From Vannielia litorea (GTDB taxonomy: Bacteria > Pseudomonadota > Alphaproteobacteria > Rhodobacterales > Rhodobacteraceae): a stretch of DNA of 64,000 nt. The stretch's first letter is position 1. Each line of letters opens with the position of its first letter. Under the pieces are notes generated by a model, which was not told the origin of the DNA, ran no database searches, and saw nothing but the letters and a program-made list of their open reading frames with translations. Shown one piece after another: positions 14,669 through 24,670 of this stretch. The stretch covers positions 535,436 to 599,435 of the forward strand of contig NZ_JAHVJR010000002.1 of assembly GCF_019801175.1 (NCBI RefSeq), read 5' to 3'. A program made the position numbers and the translations under genes.

Positions 14669-17600
14669 ATGGCACGCAGCAAGCTCAGCACCCCGGCCCG
14701 CGCCACAGGCTTTTTGAGCTACTTCACCCGCCACAGGACGGCGGCGAACCTCGTGCTGGTGCTGATGATCGCGGCGGGCATTGCCGCCTTCCCGCGGATG
14801 CGGGCGCAGTTCTTCCCCGATATCGTGCTCGACTCGGTGCGCGTGAGTGTCACATGGGACGGCGCGGGCGCGGAGGATGTGGACAGCGGGATCGTCGCCG
14901 TGCTGGAGCCCGCGCTGCTGGCCGTGGACGGGGTGGAGGAGAGCGACAGCACCTCGCGCGAGGGCGGGGCGAGCATCCGGCTGGAGTTCGAGGCCAATTA
15001 CGACATGGCGCGCGCGGCCGAAGACGTGCAGCAGGCCGTGGATGCGGTGACCAACCTGCCCGAAGAGGCCGACGACCCGGTTGTCACCCGCTCGGCGTGG
15101 CGCGACCGGGTGACCGATGTGATCATCACCGGCCCGGTCGGCGTGGAGCTGCTTGCGCGCTATGCCGACGAGTTCGTGGCCCGGCTCTTCGAGGCCGGGG
15201 TGACGCGCACCACCCTCAGGGGCGTGGCGGCGCCGGAGGTGATCATCGAGGTGCCCTCGGCACAATTGATCAACAACGATATCACCATGCGCGAGATCGC
15301 CGATGCCATCGCCGCCGAGGCCGAGGCCGACCCGGCGGGCGATGTGAGCGGCGGCGCGGCGCGGGTGCGCACGGGCGTGGCCAAGCGAAGCCCCGACCAG
15401 ATTGCCGGAATTGTCCTGAAGCCCGACCTGACCATCGGTGACGTGGCGCAGATCAGGGTCGAGGGGGTGGACCGGGAGCGCACCTATTACGTGGGCCCCA
15501 ACCCGGCGGTGAGCGTACGGGTCGACCGCTCGGTGCAGGGCGATGCGATCCGGATTCAGGCCACGGTGGAGGAGGTTGCCGCCGAGCTGGAGCGAACCTT
15601 GCCGGCGGGCGTGGAGATTGACCTGATCCGCACCCGCAGCGAGGCGATCGAGGGGCGGCTGAACATTCTGATCGAGAACGGGTTGATGGGCCTCGCGCTG
15701 GTACTGGGCCTGCTGTTCCTGTTCCTAAATGCGCGCACGGCCTTCTGGGTGGCGATGGGCATCCCGGTCTCGATGTTCGCGGCCATCGCGATCATGTGGG
15801 CAGCCGGGCTGACGCTGAACATGATCTCGCTGTTCGCTCTGCTGATCACCCTTGGGATCGTGGTGGACGACGCCATCGTGGTGGGTGAGCATGCCGACTT
15901 CAGGGCGCGAAGGCTGGGGGAAGGGCCGTTTCAGGCCTCGGAGAACGCGGCGATCCGCATGTTCGGCCCCGTGTTCAGCGCCACGATCACCACCGTGATC
16001 GCCTTTGCCGGGCTCACGGTGATCGAGGGGCGGTTCGGCGAGATGATTGCCGATATTCCCTTTACGGTCATCACCGTGCTCATCGCCTCGCTGGTCGAGT
16101 GCTTCGTGATCCTGCCCAATCACATGGCCCATGCCATTGCCGCCAACCAGAAGAAGGCAGCGTGGTATGATTGGCCGTCGCGGCAGTTCAACAAAGGGTT
16201 CTCATGGGTGCGCGACCATCTCTTCCGCGGGCTGATGCGGGGCGTGGTCTGGGCGCGGTATCCGGTGCTGGCGGCGGTGGTGGTTCTGCTTGCGGTGCAG
16301 GTGGGCGAACTGGTGCGTGGCAACGTGCAATGGCGGTTCTTCTCCGCGCCCGAGGAAGGCCGGGTGGAGGGCAACTTTGCCATGGCGCCGGGCGCAGACC
16401 GGGCTGACACCATTGCGCAGATGCGGATGTTTCAGGCCGCCGTGGAGAGCCTGGGCGAGAAGTACGAGGCCGAATACGGGCGCAACCCGGTGGCCTATGC
16501 GGTGGCAGAGATCGGCGGCAACACCGGGCGCGGCCTGAGCGGCGTGGACAACAAGGATGAAGACCTGCTCGGCTCCATCGCCATCGAGCTGATCGACCCC
16601 GACCTGCGGCCCTATTCCAGCTCGACCTTCGTGACCGAGTTGCAAGACAGCGTGGAGCGGCACCCGCTCTCGGAAGTCATCAGCTTTCGCGGCTGGCGCG
16701 GCGGTCCGGGCGGCGATGCGATTGACGTGCAGCTCTCGGGCGCCTCCGTGGGTCGCTTGAAAGAAGCCGCGGAGGCGCTGAAGCGGCAGCTGGCGCAATT
16801 CGGCGAAGTCTCCGCGCTGGAAGACACGCTGAGTTATGACAAGGAAGAGCTGATCCTCGACCTCACGCCGCAGGGGCAGGAGCTGGGCTTCTCGATCGAC
16901 GCGTTGGGCTCGGTCCTGCGTAACCGGCTGGGCGGCATAGAGGCGGCCACCTACCCGGACGGCCCGAGGAGCGCGGCGATCCGGGTGGAACTGCCGGATC
17001 GGGAACTGACCGCAGATTTCCTCGACCGCACGATGATGCGCACACCGGAGGGCGCCTATGTGCCGCTGGCCGATATCGTGAGGGTGAGCCGCCAGACCGG
17101 CTTCTCGACCATCGACCGCGAGAACGGCATCCGGCTCGTCTCTGTTACCGGCGATCTGGACGACGGAAATGCCGCACGGGCCTCGGAGATCATGCTTCAG
17201 GTGCAGGAGGTGATCCTGCCGGGGCTGGAGGAGGAGTTCGGCGTGGCGACCCAGATGAGCGGGCTGGCCGAGCAGGAGAACGAGTTTCTCTCCGACGCGC
17301 TTCTGGGCTTCGGGGCCTGCATGATCGGGATCTACCTTGTGCTGGCGTGGATCTTCTCCAGCTGGACGCGGCCCATGCTGATCATGGCGGTCATCCCCTT
17401 TGGCCTGATCGGGGCGATCTGGGGGCACCAGATCTGGCAGTTGCCGCTGAGCATGTTCTCGGTCGTCGGGCTGATCGGGATGTCGGGGATCATCATCAAC
17501 GATTCCATCGTGCTGGTGACGACGGTGGATGAATACAGCCGAGAGCGCGGGTTGTTTCCGGCGATCATCGACGGCGCTTGCGACCGGCTGCGTCCGGTGC

Positions 17601-18058
17601 TGCTGACCACGCTGACCACGGTGATCGGCCTCGCGCCGCTGCTGTACGAGCCGTCGAGCCAGGCGCAGTTCCTGAAGCCGACGGTGGTGACGCTGGTCTT
17701 CGGCCTCGGCTTTGGCATGGTGCTGGTGCTGCTGGTGGTGCCCTCGCTGCTGGCGATGCAGCAGGACGTGCGGCGGCAGTTTCAGGCGCTGCGCCGGGCC
17801 GGGCAGTTCAGGGGCGGCGCGCGGGGCGTGTCGGGCGTGGTGGCGCTGGTGGCGCTGGCCGTGGCGGCGTGGTTTGCCGCGACGCTGGGCTGGACGGTGG
17901 CGACAGGTGCGGTCTGGCCGGGGCTGGCGGTGCTGGTGCCGGCGACCGGGCTTTCGGCGGCCTTGGGGCTGTTTTTGGCCGGTGCGCTGGCGCTGGTGGT
18001 GCTGGGCTTTGCACTAGGGGCGCTGGCCCTGCTGGCCGTGGGTCGCAGGGCGGCGTGA
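14669..18058 (+). CDS. Efflux RND transporter permease subunit
   Basis: A proton-driven inner-membrane pump of 1,129 residues (AcrB/HAE1 superfamily). It has TM1 near residues 25-43, the first periplasmic loop, the TM4 motif LGIVVDDAIVVGEHADF (about 394-410) with the paired aspartates needed for proton relay, a second large periplasmic loop and the C-terminal TM bundle (SGIIINDSIVLVTTVDE, about 940-956). The extra hydrophobic stretch after residue 1050 is longer than in AcrB. The ATG at 14669 follows a GGGGAGG ribosome-binding site. Substrate is unknown. It is convergent with the ABC-F gene; the 52 bases between them contain a GGACAAGTCC palindrome but no clear terminator. Confidence 0.94.
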   Translation: MARSKLSTPARATGFLSYFTRHRTAANLVLVLMIAAGIAAFPRMRAQFFPDIVLDSVRVSVTWDGAGAEDVDSGIVAVLEPALLAVDGVEESDSTSREGGASIRLEFEANYDMARAAEDVQQAVDAVTNLPEEADDPVVTRSAWRDRVTDVIITGPVGVELLARYADEFVARLFEAGVTRTTLRGVAAPEVIIEVPSAQLINNDITMREIADAIAAEAEADPAGDVSGGAARVRTGVAKRSPDQIAGIVLKPDLTIGDVAQIRVEGVDRERTYYVGPNPAVSVRVDRSVQGDAIRIQATVEEVAAELERTLPAGVEIDLIRTRSEAIEGRLNILIENGLMGLALVLGLLFLFLNARTAFWVAMGIPVSMFAAIAIMWAAGLTLNMISLFALLITLGIVVDDAIVVGEHADFRARRLGEGPFQASENAAIRMFGPVFSATITTVIAFAGLTVIEGRFGEMIADIPFTVITVLIASLVECFVILPNHMAHAIAANQKKAAWYDWPSRQFNKGFSWVRDHLFRGLMRGVVWARYPVLAAVVVLLAVQVGELVRGNVQWRFFSAPEEGRVEGNFAMAPGADRADTIAQMRMFQAAVESLGEKYEAEYGRNPVAYAVAEIGGNTGRGLSGVDNKDEDLLGSIAIELIDPDLRPYSSSTFVTELQDSVERHPLSEVISFRGWRGGPGGDAIDVQLSGASVGRLKEAAEALKRQLAQFGEVSALEDTLSYDKEELILDLTPQGQELGFSIDALGSVLRNRLGGIEAATYPDGPRSAAIRVELPDRELTADFLDRTMMRTPEGAYVPLADIVRVSRQTGFSTIDRENGIRLVSVTGDLDDGNAARASEIMLQVQEVILPGLEEEFGVATQMSGLAEQENEFLSDALLGFGACMIGIYLVLAWIFSSWTRPMLIMAVIPFGLIGAIWGHQIWQLPLSMFSVVGLIGMSGIIINDSIVLVTTVDEYSRERGLFPAIIDGACDRLRPVLLTTLTTVIGLAPLLYEPSSQAQFLKPTVVTLVFGLGFGMVLVLLVVPSLLAMQQDVRRQFQALRRAGQFRGGARGVSGVVALVALAVAAWFAATLGWTVATGAVWPGLAVLVPATGLSAALGLFLAGALALVVLGFALGALALLAVGRRAA

Positions 18059-18110
18059 GGGGCTGTTTTTCGCCGATGTGAGATGGCGATGAGTCAGGAC
18101 AAGTCCCGAC

Positions 18111-19667
<1,557 letters not shown>

Positions 19668-19801
19668 GAGAGACCTCGGAGCAAAGCGCGGGAAGGGCGA
19701 TGGCTGCGAGGGTATTGCTCATGACTCGGGTCTCCGTTGGATGGCAGAGAAGTAAGGGGCCTTGGCCTTTCGGTCAAGGAAAGGGGGGCAGATTGCTCAG
19801 C

Positions 19802-20614
19802 CTACGGGCTGGGGCAGCCTTGAATATCGATGGCGCGGCCCTCGCCCAGAAGCGTCACCCGTAGGGTCTTGCGCGAGAGCGCCATCGCCTGCCCGGTGGG
19901 GGGCACAAGGTCGGCGGAGGCCAGCAGGGTGGGGCCTTCACGGCGGGTCTCTGTTTCGGAGGCCCAGATGCGCGGATTGCCCGGCTCGATCACGGCCACG
20001 GTGCGCCCGCCGATGCGCTGCGAGGGGATGCGGGCGGTGACGCGGACGCCATCGGAGATGGGGTCAACCGCGCAGGTGACGCCCGACAGACCGGCCTCGC
20101 GAGCCGAAAGCGGGCGGGCTGAGAGCGCTGCCTCGATCGCCGGGTCGGGGCGGCCCGCGCCGGAGAGGGTGGCACTGAAGGCGAGCGAGGCGGGCACGCA
20201 GATATGTTCGCAGACCCCAAGCTCGACTTTGGCGGCCAGTTCTACCGGCGCGCCGGGCCTGGCGGGGGTGATCTCGATCGGCAGCACCAGCTCACGCTTG
20301 TAGCCGATGGTGCGCACGCCGCCTTCATCAAACACCCGCGGCGAGGGCCAGTGCAGGGTGACGCGGGCGAGGTTGCGGGAAGCGCCCCAATCGAAGCTGG
20401 GCGGGATGCCGGTTTCGCCGGGCGCGCGCCAGTAGGTCTTCCACCCCGGGGCAAGGGTCAGGCGGAGAGCGGCCATGCGGGTGCCGCGCTTGGTGGTCCA
20501 GCCGGGCAGCACCTCGGCGCGCACGACCTCGCCCGGCGTGGCACCAAAGGTGCCAGCGTGGGCGGGGGCGAGGAGGGCGGCAAGCGCGAGAGCGACGGCA
20601 AGGAGGGTTTTCAT
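19802..20614 (-). CDS. Periplasmic DsbD alpha-like (ScsB N-terminal type) domain protein
   Basis: A 270-residue secreted protein with a signal peptide (MKTLLAVALALAALLAPAHA, about 1-20). The mature part resembles the N-terminal thiol:disulfide interchange domain of DsbD/ScsB: GWKTYWRAPGETGIPPSFDW, GYKRELVLPIEITP and the cysteine pair in LGVCEHICVP (about residues 132-141). In full-length DsbD this domain passes electrons from the membrane domain to periplasmic partners; here the membrane and thioredoxin domains are absent. It may therefore work with a separate membrane reductase. Two more cysteines occur (TCAVD and the C-terminal QGCPSP). It is divergent from yqgE with about 125 bases between starts. 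Confidence 0.85.
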   Translation of the reverse strand: MKTLLAVALALAALLAPAHAGTFGATPGEVVRAEVLPGWTTKRGTRMAALRLTLAPGWKTYWRAPGETGIPPSFDWGASRNLARVTLHWPSPRVFDEGGVRTIGYKRELVLPIEITPARPGAPVELAAKVELGVCEHICVPASLAFSATLSGAGRPDPAIEAALSARPLSAREAGLSGVTCAVDPISDGVRVTARIPSQRIGGRTVAVIEPGNPRIWASETETRREGPTLLASADLVPPTGQAMALSRKTLRVTLLGEGRAIDIQGCPSP

Positions 20615-20738
20615 GAGCGCGGAGAATAGGCGGGGCGCCGCTCCGGTGAAATCACGTTTGGGCGAGAGCGGGCGGAGCGTGGCGGATGGGCCGCACGGGC
20701 GGCTTGCGCCGCGCCGCGGCGCATTCCATCATGGCACC

Positions 20739-21329
20739 ATGCCCGATGCACCGACTGAAGATTTGGACCTGACCGGCAAGCTGCTGATTGCCATGCCCGG
20801 CATGGGCGATCCGCGATTCGAGCGGGCGGTGATTTACATCTGCGCCTATTCCGACGAGGCGGCGATGGGCCTGATTGTGAACCGCACCACCGAAGACCTG
20901 ACCTTTCAGGACCTGCTGAAACAGCTCGACATCGCCAGCGGCATCGAGCTGGCCCCGAGCCGCGCCCGCACCCCCATTTACGTGGGCGGGCCAGTGGAGC
21001 ATGGCCGAGGATTCGTGCTGCACTCGACTGATTACCGCAGCGAAGGGGCCACGCTTGAAGTGAGCCCGAGTTTTGGCATGACCGCGACTGTGGACATCCT
21101 GGAAGACATGGCGCGCGGCACCGGCCCGCGCGATGCGATTCTGGCGCTGGGCTATTCCGGCTGGGGTCCGGGGCAGCTGGAGGGGGAGATCACCCGCAAT
21201 GGCTGGCTGACCTGCGATGCCACGCCAGAGATCGTCTTTGGCACGGGCAATGCCGACAAATGGACCAAGGCGCTCGATTCCCTCGGGGTCGACCCGCGCC
21301 TTCTGAGCGGCGACGCGGGCCACGCCTGA
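20739..21329 (+). CDS. YqgE/AlgH family protein
   Basis: A conserved cytoplasmic protein of unknown mechanism; AlgH was named for an effect on alginate in Pseudomonas. The 196-residue product shows the family blocks LTGKLLIAMPGMGDPRFERAV, AMGLIVNRTTEDLTF, PIYVGGPVEHGRGFVLHS and LGYSGWGPGQLEGEI. The ATG at 20739 was chosen because the frame extends upstream without homology, partly antisense to the preceding gene. Start context is GC-rich and no strong ribosome-binding site is seen. Following the stop is a possible terminator, then the cytochrome oxidase subunit gene. Confidence 0.92.
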   Translation: MPDAPTEDLDLTGKLLIAMPGMGDPRFERAVIYICAYSDEAAMGLIVNRTTEDLTFQDLLKQLDIASGIELAPSRARTPIYVGGPVEHGRGFVLHSTDYRSEGATLEVSPSFGMTATVDILEDMARGTGPRDAILALGYSGWGPGQLEGEITRNGWLTCDATPEIVFGTGNADKWTKALDSLGVDPRLLSGDAGHA

Positions 21330-21379
21330 ACCCCGCCCTAACACTGGCTGCGCCGTTTCGCCCGGCGCGCCGCATCTTT

Positions 21380-21396
21380 ACCCCGGCGGGGTGTTT
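21380..21396 (+). terminator. Possible intrinsic terminator after yqgE
   Basis: A short hairpin ACCCC-GGC-GGGGT is followed by GTTT about 50 bases after the yqgE stop. Both the stem (5 bp) and the T-run are short, so the call is tentative. Confidence 0.3.
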
Positions 21397-21437
21397 GCGC
21401 TATTGGCGGGATCGAAACAAAATTTCGGGAGAGACCC

Positions 21438-21572
21438 ATGGCCGAGCACAAGCATGGCGAGATGGACATCAGCGCTCAGGAAAAGACCTTTGATGGGTTC
21501 ATGAGCTTTGTCACCAAGTCGGTGGTGGTGATCCTCGTGTTCCTGGTCTTCCTCGCTCTGGTCAACGGCTGA
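21438..21572 (+). CDS. aa3-type cytochrome c oxidase subunit IV
   Basis: A 44-residue accessory subunit of the aa3-type cytochrome c oxidase found in Rhodobacter and Paracoccus. The N-terminus is polar (MAEHKHGEMDISAQEKTFDG) and is followed by one transmembrane helix (about residues 23-42) ending in LALVNG. The EMDISAQEKTFDGF pattern is the family hallmark. The ribosome-binding site GGGAGAGA lies about 6 bases before the ATG. It stands alone, away from other cytochrome oxidase genes, which is normal for this subunit. The gene is well below usual ORF-length cut-offs and would be easily missed. Confidence 0.88.
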   Translation: MAEHKHGEMDISAQEKTFDGFMSFVTKSVVVILVFLVFLALVNG

Positions 21573-21623
21573 CGAGCGGCTAAACTCCCCCTGCGCGTGT
21601 AGCAGGGCGGGAGGCCGGATTTC

Positions 21624-22229
21624 ATGAAGCATCTGTGGGTGGCGATTGTCCTGCCGCTGGTTCTGGCGGCCTGCGGCGGTGCGGAGCCTGTTTGGGCACC
21701 TGACGATCAGGTGGCGCGGGCGCGCTATAGCCACCCGGCCCCGCCGTCGCTCACCCTTGTCACCGTCATCAACAACGAGAGCGAGGCCGGTGGCCATACC
21801 GGGCTGATCGTGAACGGCAGCGAGCGGGTGATCTGGGACCCGGCCGGGAGCTTCAAGAGCGAACAGGTGCCCGAGCGCAATGACGTGGTGATCGGCGCTA
21901 ACCCGCGGGTCATGGCGTTTTACATCGACTACCACGCGCGTCCGGAATGGAGGGTGATCACGCAGGAGGTGCGGGTCAGCCCCGAGGTCGCGCAACGGGC
22001 GCTGGCGCTGGTGCAGAACAACGGCGCGGTGCCCAAGGCGCAATGCGCCAAGTCGACCACAGCGATCCTGCGGCAGCTCCCCGGCTTCGGGCATGTGAAA
22101 CAGACTTGGTATCCGAAGAACGTGATGGAGGATTTTGCCCGCATCCCCGGCGTGAAGACCGAGGTTTTCCGCGATCCGGTGGAGGAAGAGGGCGGCTACG
22201 TGACGCCGAACCCGGAGTTCTACCGCTGA
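21624..22229 (+). CDS. Lipoprotein, possible permuted NlpC/P60-type peptidase
   Basis: The 201-residue product has a lipoprotein signal peptide with lipobox LVLAAC (Cys about 17). The mature part contains GGHTGLIVNGSERVIWDPAG (about residues 57-76) and, further on, VPKAQCAKSTTAILRQLPGF (about 136-155). A His-Gly block preceding a Cys-containing helix is the order seen in circularly permuted papain-like (NlpC/P60, YiiX/YebB) proteins, where Cys, His and a polar residue act on amide bonds of murein or lipids. This is inference from motif order. It follows the cytochrome oxidase subunit gene by about 50 bases and is convergent with azlD. Confidence 0.65.
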   Translation: MKHLWVAIVLPLVLAACGGAEPVWAPDDQVARARYSHPAPPSLTLVTVINNESEAGGHTGLIVNGSERVIWDPAGSFKSEQVPERNDVVIGANPRVMAFYIDYHARPEWRVITQEVRVSPEVAQRALALVQNNGAVPKAQCAKSTTAILRQLPGFGHVKQTWYPKNVMEDFARIPGVKTEVFRDPVEEEGGYVTPNPEFYR

Positions 22230-22236
22230 GGCGGGA

Positions 22237-22560
22237 TCACAGCCCCAGCGCCACGGCGCCGTAGAACACCGCCAGCCCGGCGAGCACGGCGAAGAGCAGC
22301 GATTTCATCCGCCAGCCGACGAGCACGGTGGCCGCTGCCGCAAGGAGGCGGGCCGGGTCGGTAACGCCATCGGTTGCGGCGGGCCATGCCAGCATGGGGG
22401 CCACAAGGGCGGGCAGCACGGCGAAGGGGGTGTAACGCAGGTAGCGCAGCAGGGCAGGCGGCAGCGGGCGGTCGCCGGTGAGGCCGATGAAGCTGAAGCG
22501 GATCAGGAAGGTGCCCACCGCCAGCACGGCGATGATCAGCCAGATCGGATAGTCGTTCAC
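22237..22560 (-). CDS. azlD: AzlD domain-containing branched-chain amino acid exporter subunit
   Basis: The small membrane subunit of the AzlCD exporter. The 107-residue protein has three or four hydrophobic helices, the conserved GTFLIRFSFIGLTGDRPLPP segment, then LRYTPFAVLPALVAPML and VGWRMKSLLFAVLAG. A GTG at 22560 is the likely start because it overlaps the azlC stop by 4 bases (GTGA) and gives the typical AzlD length; longer frames lie inside azlC. Export of valine, leucine or their analogues is known for homologues. Confidence 0.9.
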   Translation of the reverse strand: MNDYPIWLIIAVLAVGTFLIRFSFIGLTGDRPLPPALLRYLRYTPFAVLPALVAPMLAWPAATDGVTDPARLLAAAATVLVGWRMKSLLFAVLAGLAVFYGAVALGL

Positions 22561-23270
22561 TGCGGGGCCCTCTGTGCGATGGCCTTCTCGACTTCGGCGC
22601 CCGCCACCATGCCGAGCATCCCGGCAGCGATGACGCCGAGCGAAAACGGCAGCCAGGCCAGCAGCAGCGAGGCGACCAGCGCGGTGAAGGCGGCGGCCAT
22701 ATGGGCCACGGTGCGCAGCCCCGGCGCGACGATGGCTAGAAAGGCCAGCGGAACCGCCACATCGAGCGACCAGCTTTCGGGGATCGCCTGCCCTGCCAGT
22801 GCCCCGGCCAGCGTGCCGAGATACCACATCGGCGCGACGGGGGTGATGGTGCCGAGGAAGTAGGCGACCTTGGTGGCCACATCCCACTGGGGCTTTTCTT
22901 CATACTTCAGCACCGACGCGGCATAGCTCTGATCGACCAGCAGGTAGCTGATCAGCGCCTTCTGCCACATCGGCGCGGTGCCGACGTGGGGCGCCATGGA
23001 GGCGGAATACATCGCCATCCGGGCGTTCACGGCCAGCGCGGTGGCCAGCACGATCACAGTGGGCGCGTTGTCCTGCATCAGTTGCAGCGCGGTGATCTGC
23101 GCGCCGCCTGCGATGACCAGCACCGAAAAGCCCATCACCTCGACAAGGTTTAGCCCGGCTTCCATGCCGATCACGCCGAAGATCGCGCCGAAGGGGATGA
23201 CGACGATCAGGAAGGGCAGCCCGGCGCTGAAGCCGGAGACATAGGCTTTTTTCGGTGTGGTGGATGGCAT
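22557..23270 (-). CDS. azlC: AzlC family branched-chain amino acid exporter subunit
   Basis: The large subunit of the AzlCD permease, 237 residues with about seven to eight transmembrane helices. Family blocks include GLPFLIVVIPFGAIFGVIGM near the N-terminus, VIAGGAQITALQLM, and ALAVNARMAMYSASMAPHVG in the middle. It is translationally coupled to azlD by a GTGA overlap. It is divergent from fdhD with only about 25 bases between the two start codons, so their promoters overlap or lie in each other's coding region. No regulator (Lrp or LysR type) is adjacent. Confidence 0.93.
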   Translation of the reverse strand: MPSTTPKKAYVSGFSAGLPFLIVVIPFGAIFGVIGMEAGLNLVEVMGFSVLVIAGGAQITALQLMQDNAPTVIVLATALAVNARMAMYSASMAPHVGTAPMWQKALISYLLVDQSYAASVLKYEEKPQWDVATKVAYFLGTITPVAPMWYLGTLAGALAGQAIPESWSLDVAVPLAFLAIVAPGLRTVAHMAAAFTALVASLLLAWLPFSLGVIAAGMLGMVAGAEVEKAIAQRAPQ

Positions 23271-23294
23271 TGAGGGCCTCTAGCATGAGCCGGT

Positions 23295-24143
23295 GTGAGG
23301 CCCGTGAAGCAGAGGATGGCAGCAAACTTGAGCACGTCAAGTAATTACCTGGTGGCTCCTGACATCGAGGCGGTGGGGCTGACCCGCCGCGTGGTCGGGC
23401 GCGACCACGAGGGACGGGAGGTGGAGATGCGGGTGGTCGAGGAGCGGCCGCTCACGATCTACCTCAACCGCACAGAGATCGTGACCGCGATGACCATAGG
23501 CGACCATCCGGAGCTGTTGGGCGTCGGCTTCCTCGCCAACCAGGGCATGTTGCGGGCGGGCGAGCTGGAGCGGGTGGATTACCACGAAGAATTGGGCGTA
23601 GTGGTGGTGCGCACGGCGGGCGAGACCGACTACGAGGCCAAGCTCTCGAAGAAGGTGCGCACCAGCGGCTGCGCGGTGGGCACCGTGTTTGGCGATATGA
23701 TGGAGGGACTGGAAGGCCTTACCCTGCCGCCCGCGCGGGTGAAGGTGACCGACCTCTATGCGCTTGCGAAGGAGATCAACACGACGCCGAGCCTTTACCT
23801 TGAGGCCGGAGCGATCCACGGCACGGTGCTCTGCGAGGGCGCGCGCCCGCTCGTTTATATGGAGGACGTGGGCCGCCACAACGCGGTCGATAAGGTGGCG
23901 GGCTGGATGCTGCGCGAGGGCGCGACGGCGGGCGACAAGCTGCTCTACACCACAGGGCGGCTGACGAGCGAGATGGTGATCAAATGCGCGCTGATGGGCA
24001 TTCCTGCACTCGTCAGCCGCTCGGGGTTCACCGCTTGGGGTGTGGAGATCGCGCGGCAGGTGGGGCTGACACTGGTGGGCCGGATGCGCGGCGAGCGGTT
24101 CGTCTGCCTGTCGGGAGAGGAGCGGCTGGAGTGGCCGGAATGA
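23295..24143 (+). CDS. fdhD: Formate dehydrogenase accessory sulfurtransferase FdhD
   Basis: Transfers sulphur from a desulphurase to the molybdenum cofactor of formate dehydrogenase. The 282-residue product has EERPLTIYLNRTEIVTAMTI, DHPELLGVGFLANQGM, the active-site region SGCAVGTVFGDMMEG and the C-terminal EDVGRHNAVDKVAGWML and SRSGFTAWGVEIA blocks. The active-site motif has one cysteine followed by AVG rather than the CxxC of E. coli FdhD. The start is uncertain: a GTG at 23295 gives 282 residues, an ATG at 23316 removes seven. Neither has a good ribosome-binding site. The stop overlaps the next start by 4 bases, and the gene opens the molybdenum-cofactor operon. Confidence 0.92.
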   Translation: MRPVKQRMAANLSTSSNYLVAPDIEAVGLTRRVVGRDHEGREVEMRVVEERPLTIYLNRTEIVTAMTIGDHPELLGVGFLANQGMLRAGELERVDYHEELGVVVVRTAGETDYEAKLSKKVRTSGCAVGTVFGDMMEGLEGLTLPPARVKVTDLYALAKEINTTPSLYLEAGAIHGTVLCEGARPLVYMEDVGRHNAVDKVAGWMLREGATAGDKLLYTTGRLTSEMVIKCALMGIPALVSRSGFTAWGVEIARQVGLTLVGRMRGERFVCLSGEERLEWPE

Positions 24144-24670
24144 GCGAAATCGAATGCCGCTATCGGGTGTCTCCCGCGCTACTTGAGGCGGCTATCAACG
24201 CGGGGGCTGCGGGCAAGGGGCGAGGCCAGCGCCCGGCGTGGTGGATTCCGATGTGGGTGGCCGTGGGCGTTGCCATTGGCTTTGCGGTGGTGGCTTTAGA
24301 GAGCATGTTCGACAGCATGGTTCCGGCGCTTGCGATGGTCTTCGGCAGCGCCGGGTTTCTTGCCGGGTTGGCGCTCTGGCAGGTCACATGGAAGCAGCAG
24401 CTCCGCGGGATCTTGGCGGCACACGAGGAGGCCGCAGAGAAGGCGGGCGAAGTGGTGAGCCGTTTTGGCCCGGATGGAATAGACTCGCGCTCGGCGCTCG
24501 GGCAGAGCTTCAGCACATGGCCGGGAATTGGCGCGGTACTCGAAATCCCCGGCGGCACCGCGATCCGGATGGGCGCGACCAGCATGCCGGTGCCGGATGA
24601 GGCCTTGCCGGAGGGCATGGGCGGGCCGGAGTTTCGTGCGCGGCTGGAACGTTGGAGGGTCGCGGGATGA
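24140..24670 (+). CDS. Membrane protein, YcxB/PH-like, paralogue A of the molybdenum operon
   Basis: A 176-residue protein with a short cytoplasmic N-terminus (SEIECRYRVSPALLEAAI), two hydrophobic helices (about residues 33-55 and 60-80) and a cytoplasmic domain containing VVSRFGPDGIDSRSALGQSF, the core EIPGGTAIRMGATSMPVPDEAL and PEFRARLERWR. The pattern fits YcxB-like/PH-type membrane proteins. It is paralogous to the following gene (shared FRxRLERWR, (M/V)PD(E/K)ALPEG). Overlaps of 4 bases join it to fdhD and to the paralogue. Function is unknown; presence inside the cofactor operon may reflect real involvement or a coincidental insertion. Confidence 0.7.
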   Translation: MSEIECRYRVSPALLEAAINAGAAGKGRGQRPAWWIPMWVAVGVAIGFAVVALESMFDSMVPALAMVFGSAGFLAGLALWQVTWKQQLRGILAAHEEAAEKAGEVVSRFGPDGIDSRSALGQSFSTWPGIGAVLEIPGGTAIRMGATSMPVPDEALPEGMGGPEFRARLERWRVAG

